The notes beneath the pieces were generated by a model. The model was given only the letters and a program-made list of their open reading frames with translations. It was not told the DNA's origin and did no database searches. Shown here in pieces: positions 51,377 to 60,732 of a stretch of 64,000 bases of DNA. The position numbers were made by a program, and so were the translations under genes. Origin of the DNA: UBA10329 sp964500205 (GTDB lineage: Bacteria > Bacteroidota > Bacteroidia > UBA10329). Position 1 is the first letter of the stretch. Every line of letters begins with the position of its first letter. The stretch covers positions 189,103-253,102 of the forward strand of contig CAZCNS010000007.1 in the NCBI GenBank assembly GCA_964500205.1. Reading direction: 5' to 3'.

Positions 51377-52600
51377 TCAATTGAACTTCTTCAATACCAA
51401 AGTGGAGTTCGTGCCTCCGAAACCGAATGAGTTTGACACCACTGTATTCAAGTCCTTCTGCACAGTTTCTGTGGCGATGCGGATCTTGGCAGTATCCTCA
51501 TCGGGGGTCGCGAAATTAACATTGGGCGCGATAAATCCATGTTGCATCATCAATAGGGAATAAACCACCTCGCTGGCACCTGCCATCCAGCATTCGTGGC
51601 CCGTCAAACCTTTGGTGCTGCTCACCAAAGGGCCATTGTCACCGAACACCTCGTGGATGGCCAACGCCTCAAAACGGTCGCCTACGGGGGTTGATGTAGC
51701 GTGAGCGTTGATGTAGTCCACTGCATCGGGCGATACCTTGCCCATCTCCAAGGCCATCTTCAAGGCCCGCACCTGACCCTCCACGTTCGGGTTGCTAATG
51801 TGCTCGCCATTGCTGCTGAAACCGTAACCCACCACCTCGGCAAGGATGTTGGCGCCACGGGCCTGCGCGCTTTCCAGACTTTCAAGGATGACTGTGGCCG
51901 CACCTCCGCTGGGCACAAGGCCGTCCCTTTCCGCATCGAACGGGCGGCTGGCCTTTGTCGGTTCATTTTCCCTCACGGAAAAAGTGCCTATGCCATCAAA
52001 ACTACCGAAGGCATAAGGATTCACCTCCTGCGCACCGCCACAGATGATGCGCTTCTGCAAGCCCATTTTTATCAGCAGAAAACCCATGCCGATGCTGTGC
52101 GAACCGCTGGCGCAGGCGGCGCTGATGGTGAAGTTCACGCCCTTCAGACGGAAAATGGTGCTCAGGTTCATCGTCACGGTGCAGTTCATGCTCTGGAAGA
52201 TGTTGCCAGAGCCGATGAGCGTGGTGTCCTTCTTCTCGCGCAGCAGATCCACCCCTTCGATCACCGCGCCTGTGGTGCTATCGTTGCCGAATAGGATTCC
52301 TACTTCGTGGGCATCAATGAAATCCTGCGAGATTCCAGCATGTTCCAGCGCCCGCTTCGTGCTGGCGAAGGCATAGAGCGCCTCCTCGGGCATGTTCTTG
52401 CGGTCCTTGCGGCCAAGGTCGGCCTTGAGGTCGGGCATGGGGACGTTGCCTTTGAGGGCGGAGCGGAATCCCATCTCCTTGCGCACAGGGTCGAAGATGA
52501 TGCCCGAGCGGCCTACGAACAGTGATTCCTTCACCTCGTCAAGCGTGGTGCCGAGGCAGCTGTGGATGCCCATTCCCGTGATGACGACCCGGTTGTCCAT
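51377..52600 (-). CDS. Beta-ketoacyl-ACP synthase (KAS II type), pigment cluster
   Basis: A 407-residue condensing enzyme. Catalytic Cys in SAACASGSHSIGMG, His in INAHATSTPVGDRF and TKGLTGHECWMAGASE, with the C-terminal SNSFGFGGTNSTLVL. The sequence diverges from typical FabF (for example CIRVGDRKNMPEE), consistent with a polyene-type synthase that extends an aryl or fatty starter. Its start overlaps the ketoreductase stop (TGATG). Confidence 0.92.
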   Translation of the reverse strand: MDNRVVITGMGIHSCLGTTLDEVKESLFVGRSGIIFDPVRKEMGFRSALKGNVPMPDLKADLGRKDRKNMPEEALYAFASTKRALEHAGISQDFIDAHEVGILFGNDSTTGAVIEGVDLLREKKDTTLIGSGNIFQSMNCTVTMNLSTIFRLKGVNFTISAACASGSHSIGMGFLLIKMGLQKRIICGGAQEVNPYAFGSFDGIGTFSVRENEPTKASRPFDAERDGLVPSGGAATVILESLESAQARGANILAEVVGYGFSSNGEHISNPNVEGQVRALKMALEMGKVSPDAVDYINAHATSTPVGDRFEALAIHEVFGDNGPLVSSTKGLTGHECWMAGASEVVYSLLMMQHGFIAPNVNFATPDEDTAKIRIATETVQKDLNTVVSNSFGFGGTNSTLVLKKFN

Positions 52601-53343
52601 CAGCAGTGCATCCCTCCATTGATGTTGATGACGTTGCCCGTGATGTAGGCCGCCCCGTCAGAGACAAGGAACGACACCGCAGCAGCCACCTCCTCGGCCT
52701 TGCCGAAGCGGCCCATCGGAATCATCCGCGCCATTTCCTTCTCGTCAAAATCCTTGGTCATATCGGTGGCGATGAAGCCTGGGGCCACTGCGTTGACGGT
52801 CACGTTGCGTTTCGCAATCTCCTTCGCAAGGGCCTTGGTGGCTCCGATGACCGCAGCCTTGGCGGCCGAGTAGTTCACCTGACCCGCGTTGCCCATCACA
52901 CCTGAGACGCTCACCACATTGACGATGCGGCCGTGGCGGTTGCGCACCATCGGCTGCACCAGTTTGCGGGTGATGTTGTAGAATCCTTGCAGCGACACGT
53001 TGAGCACCGCGTTCCAATCGTCATCACTCATCGCCATGAAAAGGCCGTCACGGGTGATGCCCGCGTTGTTGACGATGACCTCGATGATGCGGTCGGGGTT
53101 GGCGGCCAGCCACGCATCGAGGGCGGTATTCACGGCTTCCCTGTCAGCAACATCGAAACCGATGGCCTCGGCACTGCCGCCATTTTCTTTGATGATGGAA
53201 ACGACCTCATCGGCCGCTGCTGCACCGCTGGCGTAGTTCACCAGCACGTGCATGCCGTGCTCCGTTGCCAGCTTGAGGCAGATGGCACGGCCTATACCCC
53301 GTGAACCTCCTGTGACCAGTGCGACCTTCAATACTTCGCTCAT
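52600..53343 (-). CDS. fabG: 3-oxoacyl-ACP reductase, pigment cluster
   Basis: A 247-residue short-chain dehydrogenase. Cofactor motif TGGSRGIGRAI, NNAG, and catalytic Ser-Tyr-Lys in SVSGVMGNAGQVNYSAAKAA; AYITGNVININGGMHC is the usual FabG end. It reduces the beta-keto group made by the adjacent ketosynthase using NADPH. Three bases after the ammonia-lyase stop. Confidence 0.92.
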   Translation of the reverse strand: MSEVLKVALVTGGSRGIGRAICLKLATEHGMHVLVNYASGAAAADEVVSIIKENGGSAEAIGFDVADREAVNTALDAWLAANPDRIIEVIVNNAGITRDGLFMAMSDDDWNAVLNVSLQGFYNITRKLVQPMVRNRHGRIVNVVSVSGVMGNAGQVNYSAAKAAVIGATKALAKEIAKRNVTVNAVAPGFIATDMTKDFDEKEMARMIPMGRFGKAEEVAAAVSFLVSDGAAYITGNVININGGMHC

Positions 53344-53346
53344 GGT

Positions 53347-54915
53347 TCAAAGCGTCAAAGCAGGTTCGTTCTCTTTCAGGTATTCTGCCAAGGCGGTGAT
53401 GTTCTCTGTCTGCGGCACATCGTTGATGATGGTGGGCACGTGGCTGCGCACAGTGTCGTAAAGTGACTTCCCAGCATCGGAGAGGCGGTCGTAGCATTGG
53501 AGGTGGTCCACGCCCTGCGCCATGGCGATGCACTCGATGGCCATCACCTGCCAAGTGTTGTCGATGACGCGCTTGCAGAGCAAGGCCGCGTTGGTGCCCA
53601 TGCTCACAACGTCCTGATTGTCGTTATTGTTGGGAATGGAATGCAGGTACATCGGGTAGGCGAGCGTCTGGTTCTCGGCCGTGGTGCTCACCGCTGTGAA
53701 CTGCATCCCCTGTATTCCGAAGTTGAAGCCCAGCTTGGCGAGGTTCATGAACGGTGGGAATATCTCGTTCACCTTGGCGTTCATAAGGTAGTTGAGCTGC
53801 CTTTCGAGTAGCATGGACAACTTGGCCGTGGCAATCTTAACCTTGTCCATCTCCAAGGCCACATAGTCGCCATGGAAATTGCCCCCGTGATACACGTGGC
53901 GGTTCTCAAGGTCTACCACGGGGTTGTCGTTGGTGCTGTTCACTTCATCGAGTAGGATCTGCTCCGCAGTGATGACCGTGTCCAACACTGGGCCGATGAT
54001 CTGTGGGATGCAGCGAAACGAATAGTACTCCTGTACTTTCTCGGCTATCGGCTCCTCACCGATATGCTCGATGTCCTTGAAGAGGCGTTCCTCGCGCTTG
54101 CGCACCATCTTGCTCGAAGCGAGTGCAGAGCGCATGGCAGCGGCCACTTTTCGCTGACCTTCGTGACGCTTGGCGCGGTTTAGGAACTCTGAATAGCTGT
54201 CGTCATACGACTCTACCAGCTCATTGATGATGGCCCCGATCTTCACCGCCCAGGTCACCTGCCGCTTGGCATAGATGACATTGAGCAGTCCGATGCCGCT
54301 CATGCACGAGGTGCCGTTGATCAGGCCCAGCCCATCGCGCAGATGGAGTTGCACCGGAGCGATGTTCAGTTCCTTGAAAATATCTGCCACGGGGCGTAAA
54401 ACCCCATTGTAGCGGGCATTTCCCTCACCGATGAGGGCGAGGGCCAGATGCGCCAGCTGCACAAGGTCACCACTGGCACCTACGCTGCCATGCTCCGGTA
54501 TGTAAGGATAGATGCCATCGTTTATGAAACACTCCAACTGCTCCAGCACAGCAAGGCTAACACCCGATCCCCCGAGACTGAGGGTGTTGAGGCGATTGAG
54601 CATCACGGCCCGCACATAGCGGTCGGGAAGGCCAGCGCCCACCCCGCTGGCATGGCTACGCACGAGATTGTACTGGAGCTGCTCCAGCTCGGCCCCCGCG
54701 ATGCGGTACTGCGCCATCGGGCCGAAGCCCGTGTTGATGCCGTAGATGATCTTATCCTTCGAGAATGCGCGGAGAAACTGGTAGCTTTCCTCCACGATGG
54801 TTCGCTGTGCGTCACTCAGCCTCACGGGGTCACCGCTTACAACAAAACGCTCGAATTCATTGATAGTCAGCCGTTCGTCTGCCACGGTGCCTGTATTGTG
54901 CTCTTTTTCGTTCAC
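53347..54915 (-). CDS. Tyrosine ammonia-lyase (FjTAL-like), flexirubin type
   Basis: About 522 residues of the HAL/PAL/TAL family. The MIO-forming Ala-Ser-Gly is in GSVGASGDLVQLAHLAL. YGINTGFGPMAQYRI, NLVRSHASGVG, EKVQEYYSFRCIPQIIGPVL and HVYHGGNFHGDYVALEMDK follow the F. johnsoniae tyrosine ammonia-lyase that makes p-coumarate, as I recall that sequence. This would give the aryl starter unit. The start is unsure: TTG 54924 overlaps a predicted -7 element, so I prefer GTG 54915; GTG 54885 (MADERLTINEF) also fits the family. Confidence 0.9.
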   Translation of the reverse strand: MNEKEHNTGTVADERLTINEFERFVVSGDPVRLSDAQRTIVEESYQFLRAFSKDKIIYGINTGFGPMAQYRIAGAELEQLQYNLVRSHASGVGAGLPDRYVRAVMLNRLNTLSLGGSGVSLAVLEQLECFINDGIYPYIPEHGSVGASGDLVQLAHLALALIGEGNARYNGVLRPVADIFKELNIAPVQLHLRDGLGLINGTSCMSGIGLLNVIYAKRQVTWAVKIGAIINELVESYDDSYSEFLNRAKRHEGQRKVAAAMRSALASSKMVRKREERLFKDIEHIGEEPIAEKVQEYYSFRCIPQIIGPVLDTVITAEQILLDEVNSTNDNPVVDLENRHVYHGGNFHGDYVALEMDKVKIATAKLSMLLERQLNYLMNAKVNEIFPPFMNLAKLGFNFGIQGMQFTAVSTTAENQTLAYPMYLHSIPNNNDNQDVVSMGTNAALLCKRVIDNTWQVMAIECIAMAQGVDHLQCYDRLSDAGKSLYDTVRSHVPTIINDVPQTENITALAEYLKENEPALTL

Positions 54916-54921
54916 GGGCGG

Positions 54922-54929
54922 CAAAAATA
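54922..54929 (-). promoter_or_regulatory. -7 element of the ammonia-lyase operon
   Basis: Read on the minus strand the bases are TATTTTTG, an exact TAnnTTTG match. A TTG 24 bases upstream is a possible, slightly distant -33. The predicted transcript would start at or just before GTG 54915. Confidence 0.5.
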
Positions 54930-55041
54930 GACGTTAAATCGGGTTCGTTTCCTCAAGGTCAAGGGCGTTCACTGAGCAATGCGGAAGGCAGTTGCCAGAG
55001 TTAAACAACTGCGTGAAGGTGATGTTTGCTCTCGGGTTGTG

Positions 55042-55061
55042 ATTACGTGATGTCGCGTAAT
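55042..55061. promoter_or_regulatory. Inverted repeat in the pigment-cluster divergent promoter
   Basis: ATTACGTGA and TCGCGTAAT form a 9-2-9 inverted repeat with one wobble pair, centred between the ammonia-lyase operon and the MMPL fusion gene; a likely operator for a cluster regulator not in the window. Confidence 0.5.
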
Positions 55062-55107
55062 TGTGAGCAATGACGTTTAGGATTCCAATTCGCGACATTT
55101 GCCGCGC

Positions 55108-58100
55108 ATGTCTCATCTTCTTCTCGGTATCTACGGGTTATTGCAACGCTATCGGCTCATGGGAGCAGTGCTGCTGCTGGCCGTTGTTGGTGCGCTGATA
55201 TGGTCTGCTTTGCGGTTAAACATTGAAGCCGACATCACCAAGACTTTTCCTCGCACCGAGGAGTTCGCCAAGTATGAGAACCTGTACCGCAACTCGGCTA
55301 TCAGCGGCAATGTGATTATCGCCATCGGGCCGAGGGCAACCTTGGGCGAGGCGGAGATGGCCGAGATCGCGGAGCGCATCGCTGAGGGTGTCCGCGCCAT
55401 CGACACTTCGCTGGTGCGCGATGTTCGCTTCGGATCGGATGCCTCGGCAATGGAGGAATCATTCGGGAAGTATGTGCAGCGTCTTCCTTATTTGCTGACA
55501 GCAGAAGAGATCGATTCTCTGTTCGCAGACCTTGACGCGGAGGGCATTGCCTCGAGGCTGGAACGCACCAAGAACCGACTGCGCAGCTACGAGAGCATCG
55601 GCACCAAGAAGCTGCTGGCCCAAGACCCTCTGGGTCTCTCAGACCCCATCGTACAGCGGCTACAGATGTTGCAGCAGGGCAGTTCACTCCGCATTGAGGA
55701 CGGCTTCACTTTCACGCCCAATGGAGAGTACCTGCTCATCATCGTCAGCCCCAACAATCCTCCCAGTGAGACCGTGGCCAACAACATGCTGGTTGCTGCA
55801 CTGGAGTTCGCGGTCGATTCTGTGCGCTCGTCATTGCGAGTCCCGCAATTGCAGGAAAGCAATCTCTCCGAGGCCGACATACTTCTCTTCGGTGGCCCCG
55901 TTATCGCAGTCGGAAATTCAAGACAGATTCAAAAGGACACGCGGCTGGTAGGCATCCTTGCCGGAAGCCTTATCCTGCTGCTGCTCATTGTCTATTTCCG
56001 CAGCCTGATCACGCCATTGCTTTTTGTGATGCCGCCAGCTTTTGGGATGCTTTTCGCATTGGGCATTATGGCTTGGTGGCAGGGTAGCATATCAGCCATC
56101 AGCATCGCAGCGGGCACCATTGTGCTTGGCATCGCCATCGACTACAGTTTCCATTTCTTCAACCATTACCGCGAGACAGGGTCGGTGCGTACCACCATCA
56201 GTGAGGTCAGTTCGCCCATGATACTGGGTTGCTTCACCACGGTGCTGGTGTTCTTCTGCCTTGACCTGTTGCATTCACAGGTGTTGGCCGACTTCGGGAA
56301 GTTCGCAGGGCTGAGTCTCATCGGGACGGCAGCGTTTGCACTGGTGGTGCTGCCGCACTTCTTATCAAGGAAAAATGGGGACCAGGGACCAGGGACGGGG
56401 GACGGGGGACGACCTCCCCTAACCCCTCCTTACCAGAAGGGGAAATTCGCGACTGCCTCTGCAAACAGCGAACAGCAAACATCTAACGGCACCCCTCCCC
56501 CGTCCCTCGTCACTCGTCCCTCGTCACTTCTTTCAGCAAAAACGAAGCTGTTCGGCTTCATCGCCATTATCGCCTCTACCATCTTCCTCTACCAGTTCGC
56601 AGGTGACGTACAGTTCGAGGACGACCTGAACCGCATCAACTACTTCCCTGCGGAGATGCAGCGGGCGCAGGACCTCATCGTTGGGCCGAGCGACAGGGAG
56701 AGCATCTTCGTGCTTAGTTCAGGAAGAACGCTGGGTGATGCGGTGGAAGGAATGGGGGCATTGGACAATCGAACTGTTGGTGATGCTCAAATCACAAGGC
56801 TAACGGATGTAATCCTCACTCCTGAGCACCTGGAGGCCAGCATCGCAGCATGGAACAGACACGTGGGCAGAGACGCGATTAACCTCGTTTCTATAATCCG
56901 CGCCATCGGTGAGCAGCAGGGTTTCAAACCTGCATTCTTCAACGGATATGACGGCCTTTTTACGGAAAAGGACACGGATGCCGAGGCGTTCTACCGCGGA
57001 TTCATCCTGAACGATAACCTGTTCCGTGAGATGGTGTTTGCCAGCGACAGCGGATTCACGGCTGTGTCCAACGTGAACCTGCCTAAGGCTGAACGGGCGG
57101 CATTCAAGGAGACCATCGAGAAGAACTCCCCTCACCTGGAGGTGGTGGCGCGCAGCAGTCTGGCCCTCGACCTTGTGAACACCGTGAGCAGTGACCTCAA
57201 CACGATGCTGCTGCTGTCGGGCGGACTGGTGTTCCTGATCCTGCTGCTCACCTACGGACGCATTGAGCTGGCGGTGGTCACCTTCGTGCCCATGGTGGTG
57301 AGCTGGGTGTGGATTCTCGGTATCTGTGGGCTGTTCGGCATCAAGTTCAACATGGTCAATGTGCTCATCACCACCTTCGTTTTCGGGCTGGGCGATGATT
57401 ACAGCATCTTCATTTCCGATGGCATCCTGAGCCGCTACAAGTATGGCATCGACAAGCTGAGGTCGTTCCAAAGCAGCATTATCCTCTCGGCCCTGACGAC
57501 CATCATCGGCACAGGCGTGCTCATCTTCAGCAAGCACCCCGCGCTGAACAGCATCGCGCTGCTGTCGGTCACGGGTATGGTGTGCGTGGTGGTGGCCGCG
57601 CTCACGTTGCAGCCGCTGCTTTATTACGTGCTGATCGATTACCGCAAGAAACGCGGCTTCTCCCCACTCGAACTGCGAGACCTGCTGCGGGCCTCACTGG
57701 CGTTCGGATGGTTCTTCATCGGTTGCATCATCCTCATGTTCATCCTTGTTGTGTTGGCCCCAATTCCAGTGAAGAAGCGGAGAAAGCAGCATTGGATGAT
57801 GGCGCTCATCAGCTGGTTCATCCGCTCGGACTACAAGACCATGTGGCACGTAGGCGAACGCTGGGTGGACAAGGATTCGCTGGACAGGCCCGCCATCCTC
57901 ATCGCCAACCACGCCTCGTTCGTGGACCTGATGGTGATGATCGGCAGCAGCGACAAGCTCCTTCTCGTGACCAACGACTGGGTGTGGCACTCGCCCTTCT
58001 TCGGGGCATTCATCCGATATGTGGAGTACATACACGCCAAGGACGAGACCTCTTGGGACCTGGTGAAGATCCGCCAGAAGGTGGACGAGGGCTACAGCAT

Positions 58101-59169
58101 CCTCATCTTCCCCGAGGGCACGCGCAGTCTGGACGGGCGCATCGGGCGGTTCAAGAAGGGGGCGTTCTATCTGGCCGAGCAGCTTCAGATGGACATCCAG
58201 CCCGTGATCCTTCATGGCATCCACCACGCGCTGCGCAAGGGTGATTTCTCGGTGCAGAAATCATTCATGACGATAAAATACCTGCCGCGCATCGCTGCCG
58301 ATGACGCGGCCTTCGGCATAGGCTACCGCGAGCGCACCAAGGCCATCGCAAAGCATTTCAAGGCGGAGTTCGAGCAGGTACGCGCGGAGGTGGAGACCCC
58401 CGATTTCTTTGCCGATAAGGTGCAGCGGCTCTACACCTACAAAGGCCCCGTGCTGGAGTGGTACGTACGCATCAAGATGATGCTGGAGAAGAATTTCACC
58501 GAGATCGCCTCACGTGTCCCGAAGGAAGGAAAAGTCTATGACCTCGGCAGCGGCTACGGCTACCTGACGCACCTCTTGGCGATGCAGTCCTACAAGCGGC
58601 ATGTGATCGGGCTGGACTACGATGAGGAGAAGGTGCAGGTGGCGGCCAACACGCACTACAACATGGGCAACATCGCTTTCGCCCAAGCCGACCTCACGCA
58701 GTTCACTCCCGAAGCGGCCGACTGCTTCATCATCAAGGATGTGTTGCACTACATGCCCGTGGAGGCGCAGGAGCGGTTGCTGAATGCCTGCGCGGAGAAG
58801 CTGAATGAGGATGGGGTGATCATTGTGCGGGATGGGATGGAGGAAGAGGGACGAGGGACGGGGGACGAGGGACGAGGGAAAAGCGGGTCAGCAGATCAGC
58901 ATTTCAGTGAATCAACAGACGGAACTGGCGGAGATCCAATCGTTAATCGCAACTCGTTAATCGTTCATTGCCAATCAAATAAACATTGGGTCACAAGGCT
59001 CACCGAGTTCTTCAGCATCACGCTCTTCGGTTTCAACAAGGCCGAGCATGGGGTGCATTTCCTCAACGAGAAGCAGATGCACGATTTCGCGGCAAGGCAT
59101 GGTATGAAGGTGGAACGAGTGGGGAACAGGGTGAGCTCGAATGTAGTGTGGGTGTTCAAAAAACGTTGA
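55108..59169 (+). CDS. MMPL exporter-acyltransferase-methyltransferase fusion of the pigment cluster
   Basis: A 1353-residue inner-membrane protein. Two MMPL/RND halves (about 1-422 and 480-860; GIAIDYSFHFFNHYRET, LGDDYSIFISDGI) make the transporter part; a PlsC-type acyltransferase follows with NHASFVDLM (about 933) and FPEGTRSLDGR (about 1001); a SAM methyltransferase starts at DLGSGYGYLTHLL (about 1142). Fusions like this occur in flexirubin and aryl-polyene clusters, where they move and esterify the pigment to the outer membrane. Repeat insertions lie between the two halves (about 423-480) and inside the methyltransferase (about 1247-1292). ATG 55108 was chosen over TTG 55099. Confidence 0.9.
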   Translation: MSHLLLGIYGLLQRYRLMGAVLLLAVVGALIWSALRLNIEADITKTFPRTEEFAKYENLYRNSAISGNVIIAIGPRATLGEAEMAEIAERIAEGVRAIDTSLVRDVRFGSDASAMEESFGKYVQRLPYLLTAEEIDSLFADLDAEGIASRLERTKNRLRSYESIGTKKLLAQDPLGLSDPIVQRLQMLQQGSSLRIEDGFTFTPNGEYLLIIVSPNNPPSETVANNMLVAALEFAVDSVRSSLRVPQLQESNLSEADILLFGGPVIAVGNSRQIQKDTRLVGILAGSLILLLLIVYFRSLITPLLFVMPPAFGMLFALGIMAWWQGSISAISIAAGTIVLGIAIDYSFHFFNHYRETGSVRTTISEVSSPMILGCFTTVLVFFCLDLLHSQVLADFGKFAGLSLIGTAAFALVVLPHFLSRKNGDQGPGTGDGGRPPLTPPYQKGKFATASANSEQQTSNGTPPPSLVTRPSSLLSAKTKLFGFIAIIASTIFLYQFAGDVQFEDDLNRINYFPAEMQRAQDLIVGPSDRESIFVLSSGRTLGDAVEGMGALDNRTVGDAQITRLTDVILTPEHLEASIAAWNRHVGRDAINLVSIIRAIGEQQGFKPAFFNGYDGLFTEKDTDAEAFYRGFILNDNLFREMVFASDSGFTAVSNVNLPKAERAAFKETIEKNSPHLEVVARSSLALDLVNTVSSDLNTMLLLSGGLVFLILLLTYGRIELAVVTFVPMVVSWVWILGICGLFGIKFNMVNVLITTFVFGLGDDYSIFISDGILSRYKYGIDKLRSFQSSIILSALTTIIGTGVLIFSKHPALNSIALLSVTGMVCVVVAALTLQPLLYYVLIDYRKKRGFSPLELRDLLRASLAFGWFFIGCIILMFILVVLAPIPVKKRRKQHWMMALISWFIRSDYKTMWHVGERWVDKDSLDRPAILIANHASFVDLMVMIGSSDKLLLVTNDWVWHSPFFGAFIRYVEYIHAKDETSWDLVKIRQKVDEGYSILIFPEGTRSLDGRIGRFKKGAFYLAEQLQMDIQPVILHGIHHALRKGDFSVQKSFMTIKYLPRIAADDAAFGIGYRERTKAIAKHFKAEFEQVRAEVETPDFFADKVQRLYTYKGPVLEWYVRIKMMLEKNFTEIASRVPKEGKVYDLGSGYGYLTHLLAMQSYKRHVIGLDYDEEKVQVAANTHYNMGNIAFAQADLTQFTPEAADCFIIKDVLHYMPVEAQERLLNACAEKLNEDGVIIVRDGMEEEGRGTGDEGRGKSGSADQHFSESTDGTGGDPIVNRNSLIVHCQSNKHWVTRLTEFFSITLFGFNKAEHGVHFLNEKQMHDFAARHGMKVERVGNRVSSNVVWVFKKR
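56377..56545. repeat. Nested repeat insertion between the two MMPL halves
   Basis: GGGACCA/GGGACGG units (56381-56410) open the block and the inverse, TCCCTCGTCAC-type units (56500-56535), close it. Between them lie a CCCCTAACCCCTCC module (about 56415-56430) and a GCAAACAGCGAACAGCAAAC module (56461-56480). All stay in frame and encode a Gly/Pro/Ser/Thr-rich cytoplasmic loop. Confidence 0.75.
58848..58985. repeat. Repeat insertion inside the methyltransferase domain
   Basis: GGGACGA units (58850-58882), a CAGCAGATCAGCATTTCAG module (58891-58911) and a CGTTAATCG-type module (58941-58970) sit in frame after GMEEEG. The decayed paralogue at 1798-2052 has an ATGGAAA module at this same point. 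Confidence 0.75.
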
Positions 59170-59189
59170 CCATTTGCATCGTTATTGTG

Positions 59190-59218
59190 TTGTCGTCCAG
59201 AAGCGTTGGGTAAATTTG
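59190..59218 (+). promoter_or_regulatory. Promoter of yqgE
   Basis: TTG at 59190-59192 and TAAATTTG at 59211-59218, an exact -7 match, are 18 bases apart. The start codon is about 88 bases further. Confidence 0.55.
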
Positions 59219-59306
59219 TTGGAGTTCGAGGGACAACAATCGGCTTTGGGGCCTGTTCATCTTGACAGACAACCCCTAGCGCTTCAAGCCGTCAAAAGAC
59301 CGAGCA

Positions 59307-59894
59307 ATGGAAGTAGTGGATCTCATGCGAATTCCGGATCAGCTCCTCAAGGTGAAGGCAGGGCGCATTCTGCTTGCCGAGCCGCTGATGACAGACCCTT
59401 ATTTCCGAAGGGCGGTCGTATTCATCACCGAGCACAACGAGAAAGGTACCTTCGGACTTATCATCAACAAGCCCATCCCGATGCTGCTGAACGAAGCAGT
59501 GGCCAATGCGCCCCGCATCGACACAAAGCTTGGTCTCGGTGGCCCAGTGGAGAATCAAACCCTTCATTTTCTGCACCGCAAAGGCGCGCTGGTGCCCAGT
59601 TCTCTGGAAGTGGCCGATGGCATCTTCTGGGGAGGTGACTTTGAGGTGATGAAGAAACTGATCGCATCCGGTGAGGTGGGGCCACGCGATATCCGCATGT
59701 TTGTGGGCTATGCCGGCTGGTCAGAGGGGCAGCTTGCCGAGGAGATGGAGCGCAAGAGCTGGGTGGTGGCACCCGGTTCGTCCGAGCTGGTGTTCGACAC
59801 TCCTCGAAAGACCCTCTGGTCCACCATCATGCAGCGTATGGGTGCTCCGTACTCTTACATGGTGAATCTGCCTGAGGACCCGCGCCTCAACTGA
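59307..59894 (+). CDS. YqgE/AlgH family protein
   Basis: A 195-residue cytoplasmic protein. GRILLAEPLMTDPYFRRAVV, EHNEKGTFGLIINKPI, LGLGGPVENQTLHFLH and FVGYAGWSEGQLAEEMERKS are the family signature (UPF0301). Function unknown; named AlgH in Pseudomonas for an alginate effect. Its last eight bases overlap the end of the convergent aminotransferase gene. Confidence 0.93.
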   Translation: MEVVDLMRIPDQLLKVKAGRILLAEPLMTDPYFRRAVVFITEHNEKGTFGLIINKPIPMLLNEAVANAPRIDTKLGLGGPVENQTLHFLHRKGALVPSSLEVADGIFWGGDFEVMKKLIASGEVGPRDIRMFVGYAGWSEGQLAEEMERKSWVVAPGSSELVFDTPRKTLWSTIMQRMGAPYSYMVNLPEDPRLN

Positions 59895-60732
59895 GCGCTG
59901 CCGCCTCGTTGAGCAATGCGGTCAATCTGTCCGCAGTGCGGTGGAAATACCGCTTTGTGCCGCAGCCGAGCACCCATCTTATGCCAGACACCGCGTTTGT
60001 CAACAGTAACTCGTCTGCCAATTCAAGGTCCTTCACGCTCACTGAGGTCTCGACCACCTTCATTCCTTCTCCTTTCGCCAAACGCAACACCTCGGCCCGC
60101 ATGGTTCCGGGTAGTCCGCCATGTTTCAGGTCCGGGGTCACTATGACCTTTTCTTTCACCAGAAGCAGGTTGGAGGAGGTGGCCTCTGAAACGTTGCCTG
60201 CATGGTCGAGCAGCAGGGCATCATCCCAGCCGCGTTCGCGTGCGATGGCACCTGCGATCACGTAAGGAAGCGCGTTGAGCGTCTTGTGGCTGCTGAGCGG
60301 GTGCGGGTTTATCTGGATCTCTCGACAGATTCCGAGCGTCATGCCTTTTCTGTTGACCTCAAAATGAGAAGAGGGCAGGGGAGTGGTTTCCATTAACCAG
60401 TGGCATGTATTGGACTCGGGGATGTAAAGCCCGCCTCCATCACGCCAGAACTGCAGTCGCACGCGGGCATGGGGTGTGCCATTCGCCTCGCAGAGTCTTT
60501 TCACTTGCTGCGCGATGCAGGCACTGCTCATTTCGGCCGGCAATGAGAGTCTTAGAAACCTTGCCGTGTTGGCAATACGGGTCCAATGGGGCCCGAAAAG
60601 CACGGGGCTCCCACCATGAGAACGGAAGGTGTCGAAAAAGCCGTCACCATATCGGAAGGCGCGGTCCTGCGCTCCGAGACCGAGAGCCTCCTGATGGGCC
60701 ATTTCGCCATTAAGAATGATGTTTCCGCTCAC
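59887..60732 (-). CDS. pabC: Class IV aminotransferase, probable aminodeoxychorismate lyase
   Basis: About 281 residues. RYGDGFFDTFRSHGGSPVLF, the PLP lysine in SSHKTLNALPYVIAG, NVSEATSSNLLLV and GLPGTMRAEVLRLA are class IV motifs. The size and lack of branched-chain-specific motifs favour 4-amino-4-deoxychorismate lyase (folate synthesis), but a D-amino acid or branched-chain aminotransferase is possible. GTG 60732 overlaps the gmhB stop as GTGA, showing coupling; the open frame upstream is only the shadow of gmhB. Confidence 0.82.
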   Translation of the reverse strand: MSGNIILNGEMAHQEALGLGAQDRAFRYGDGFFDTFRSHGGSPVLFGPHWTRIANTARFLRLSLPAEMSSACIAQQVKRLCEANGTPHARVRLQFWRDGGGLYIPESNTCHWLMETTPLPSSHFEVNRKGMTLGICREIQINPHPLSSHKTLNALPYVIAGAIARERGWDDALLLDHAGNVSEATSSNLLLVKEKVIVTPDLKHGGLPGTMRAEVLRLAKGEGMKVVETSVSVKDLELADELLLTNAVSGIRWVLGCGTKRYFHRTADRLTALLNEAAALS

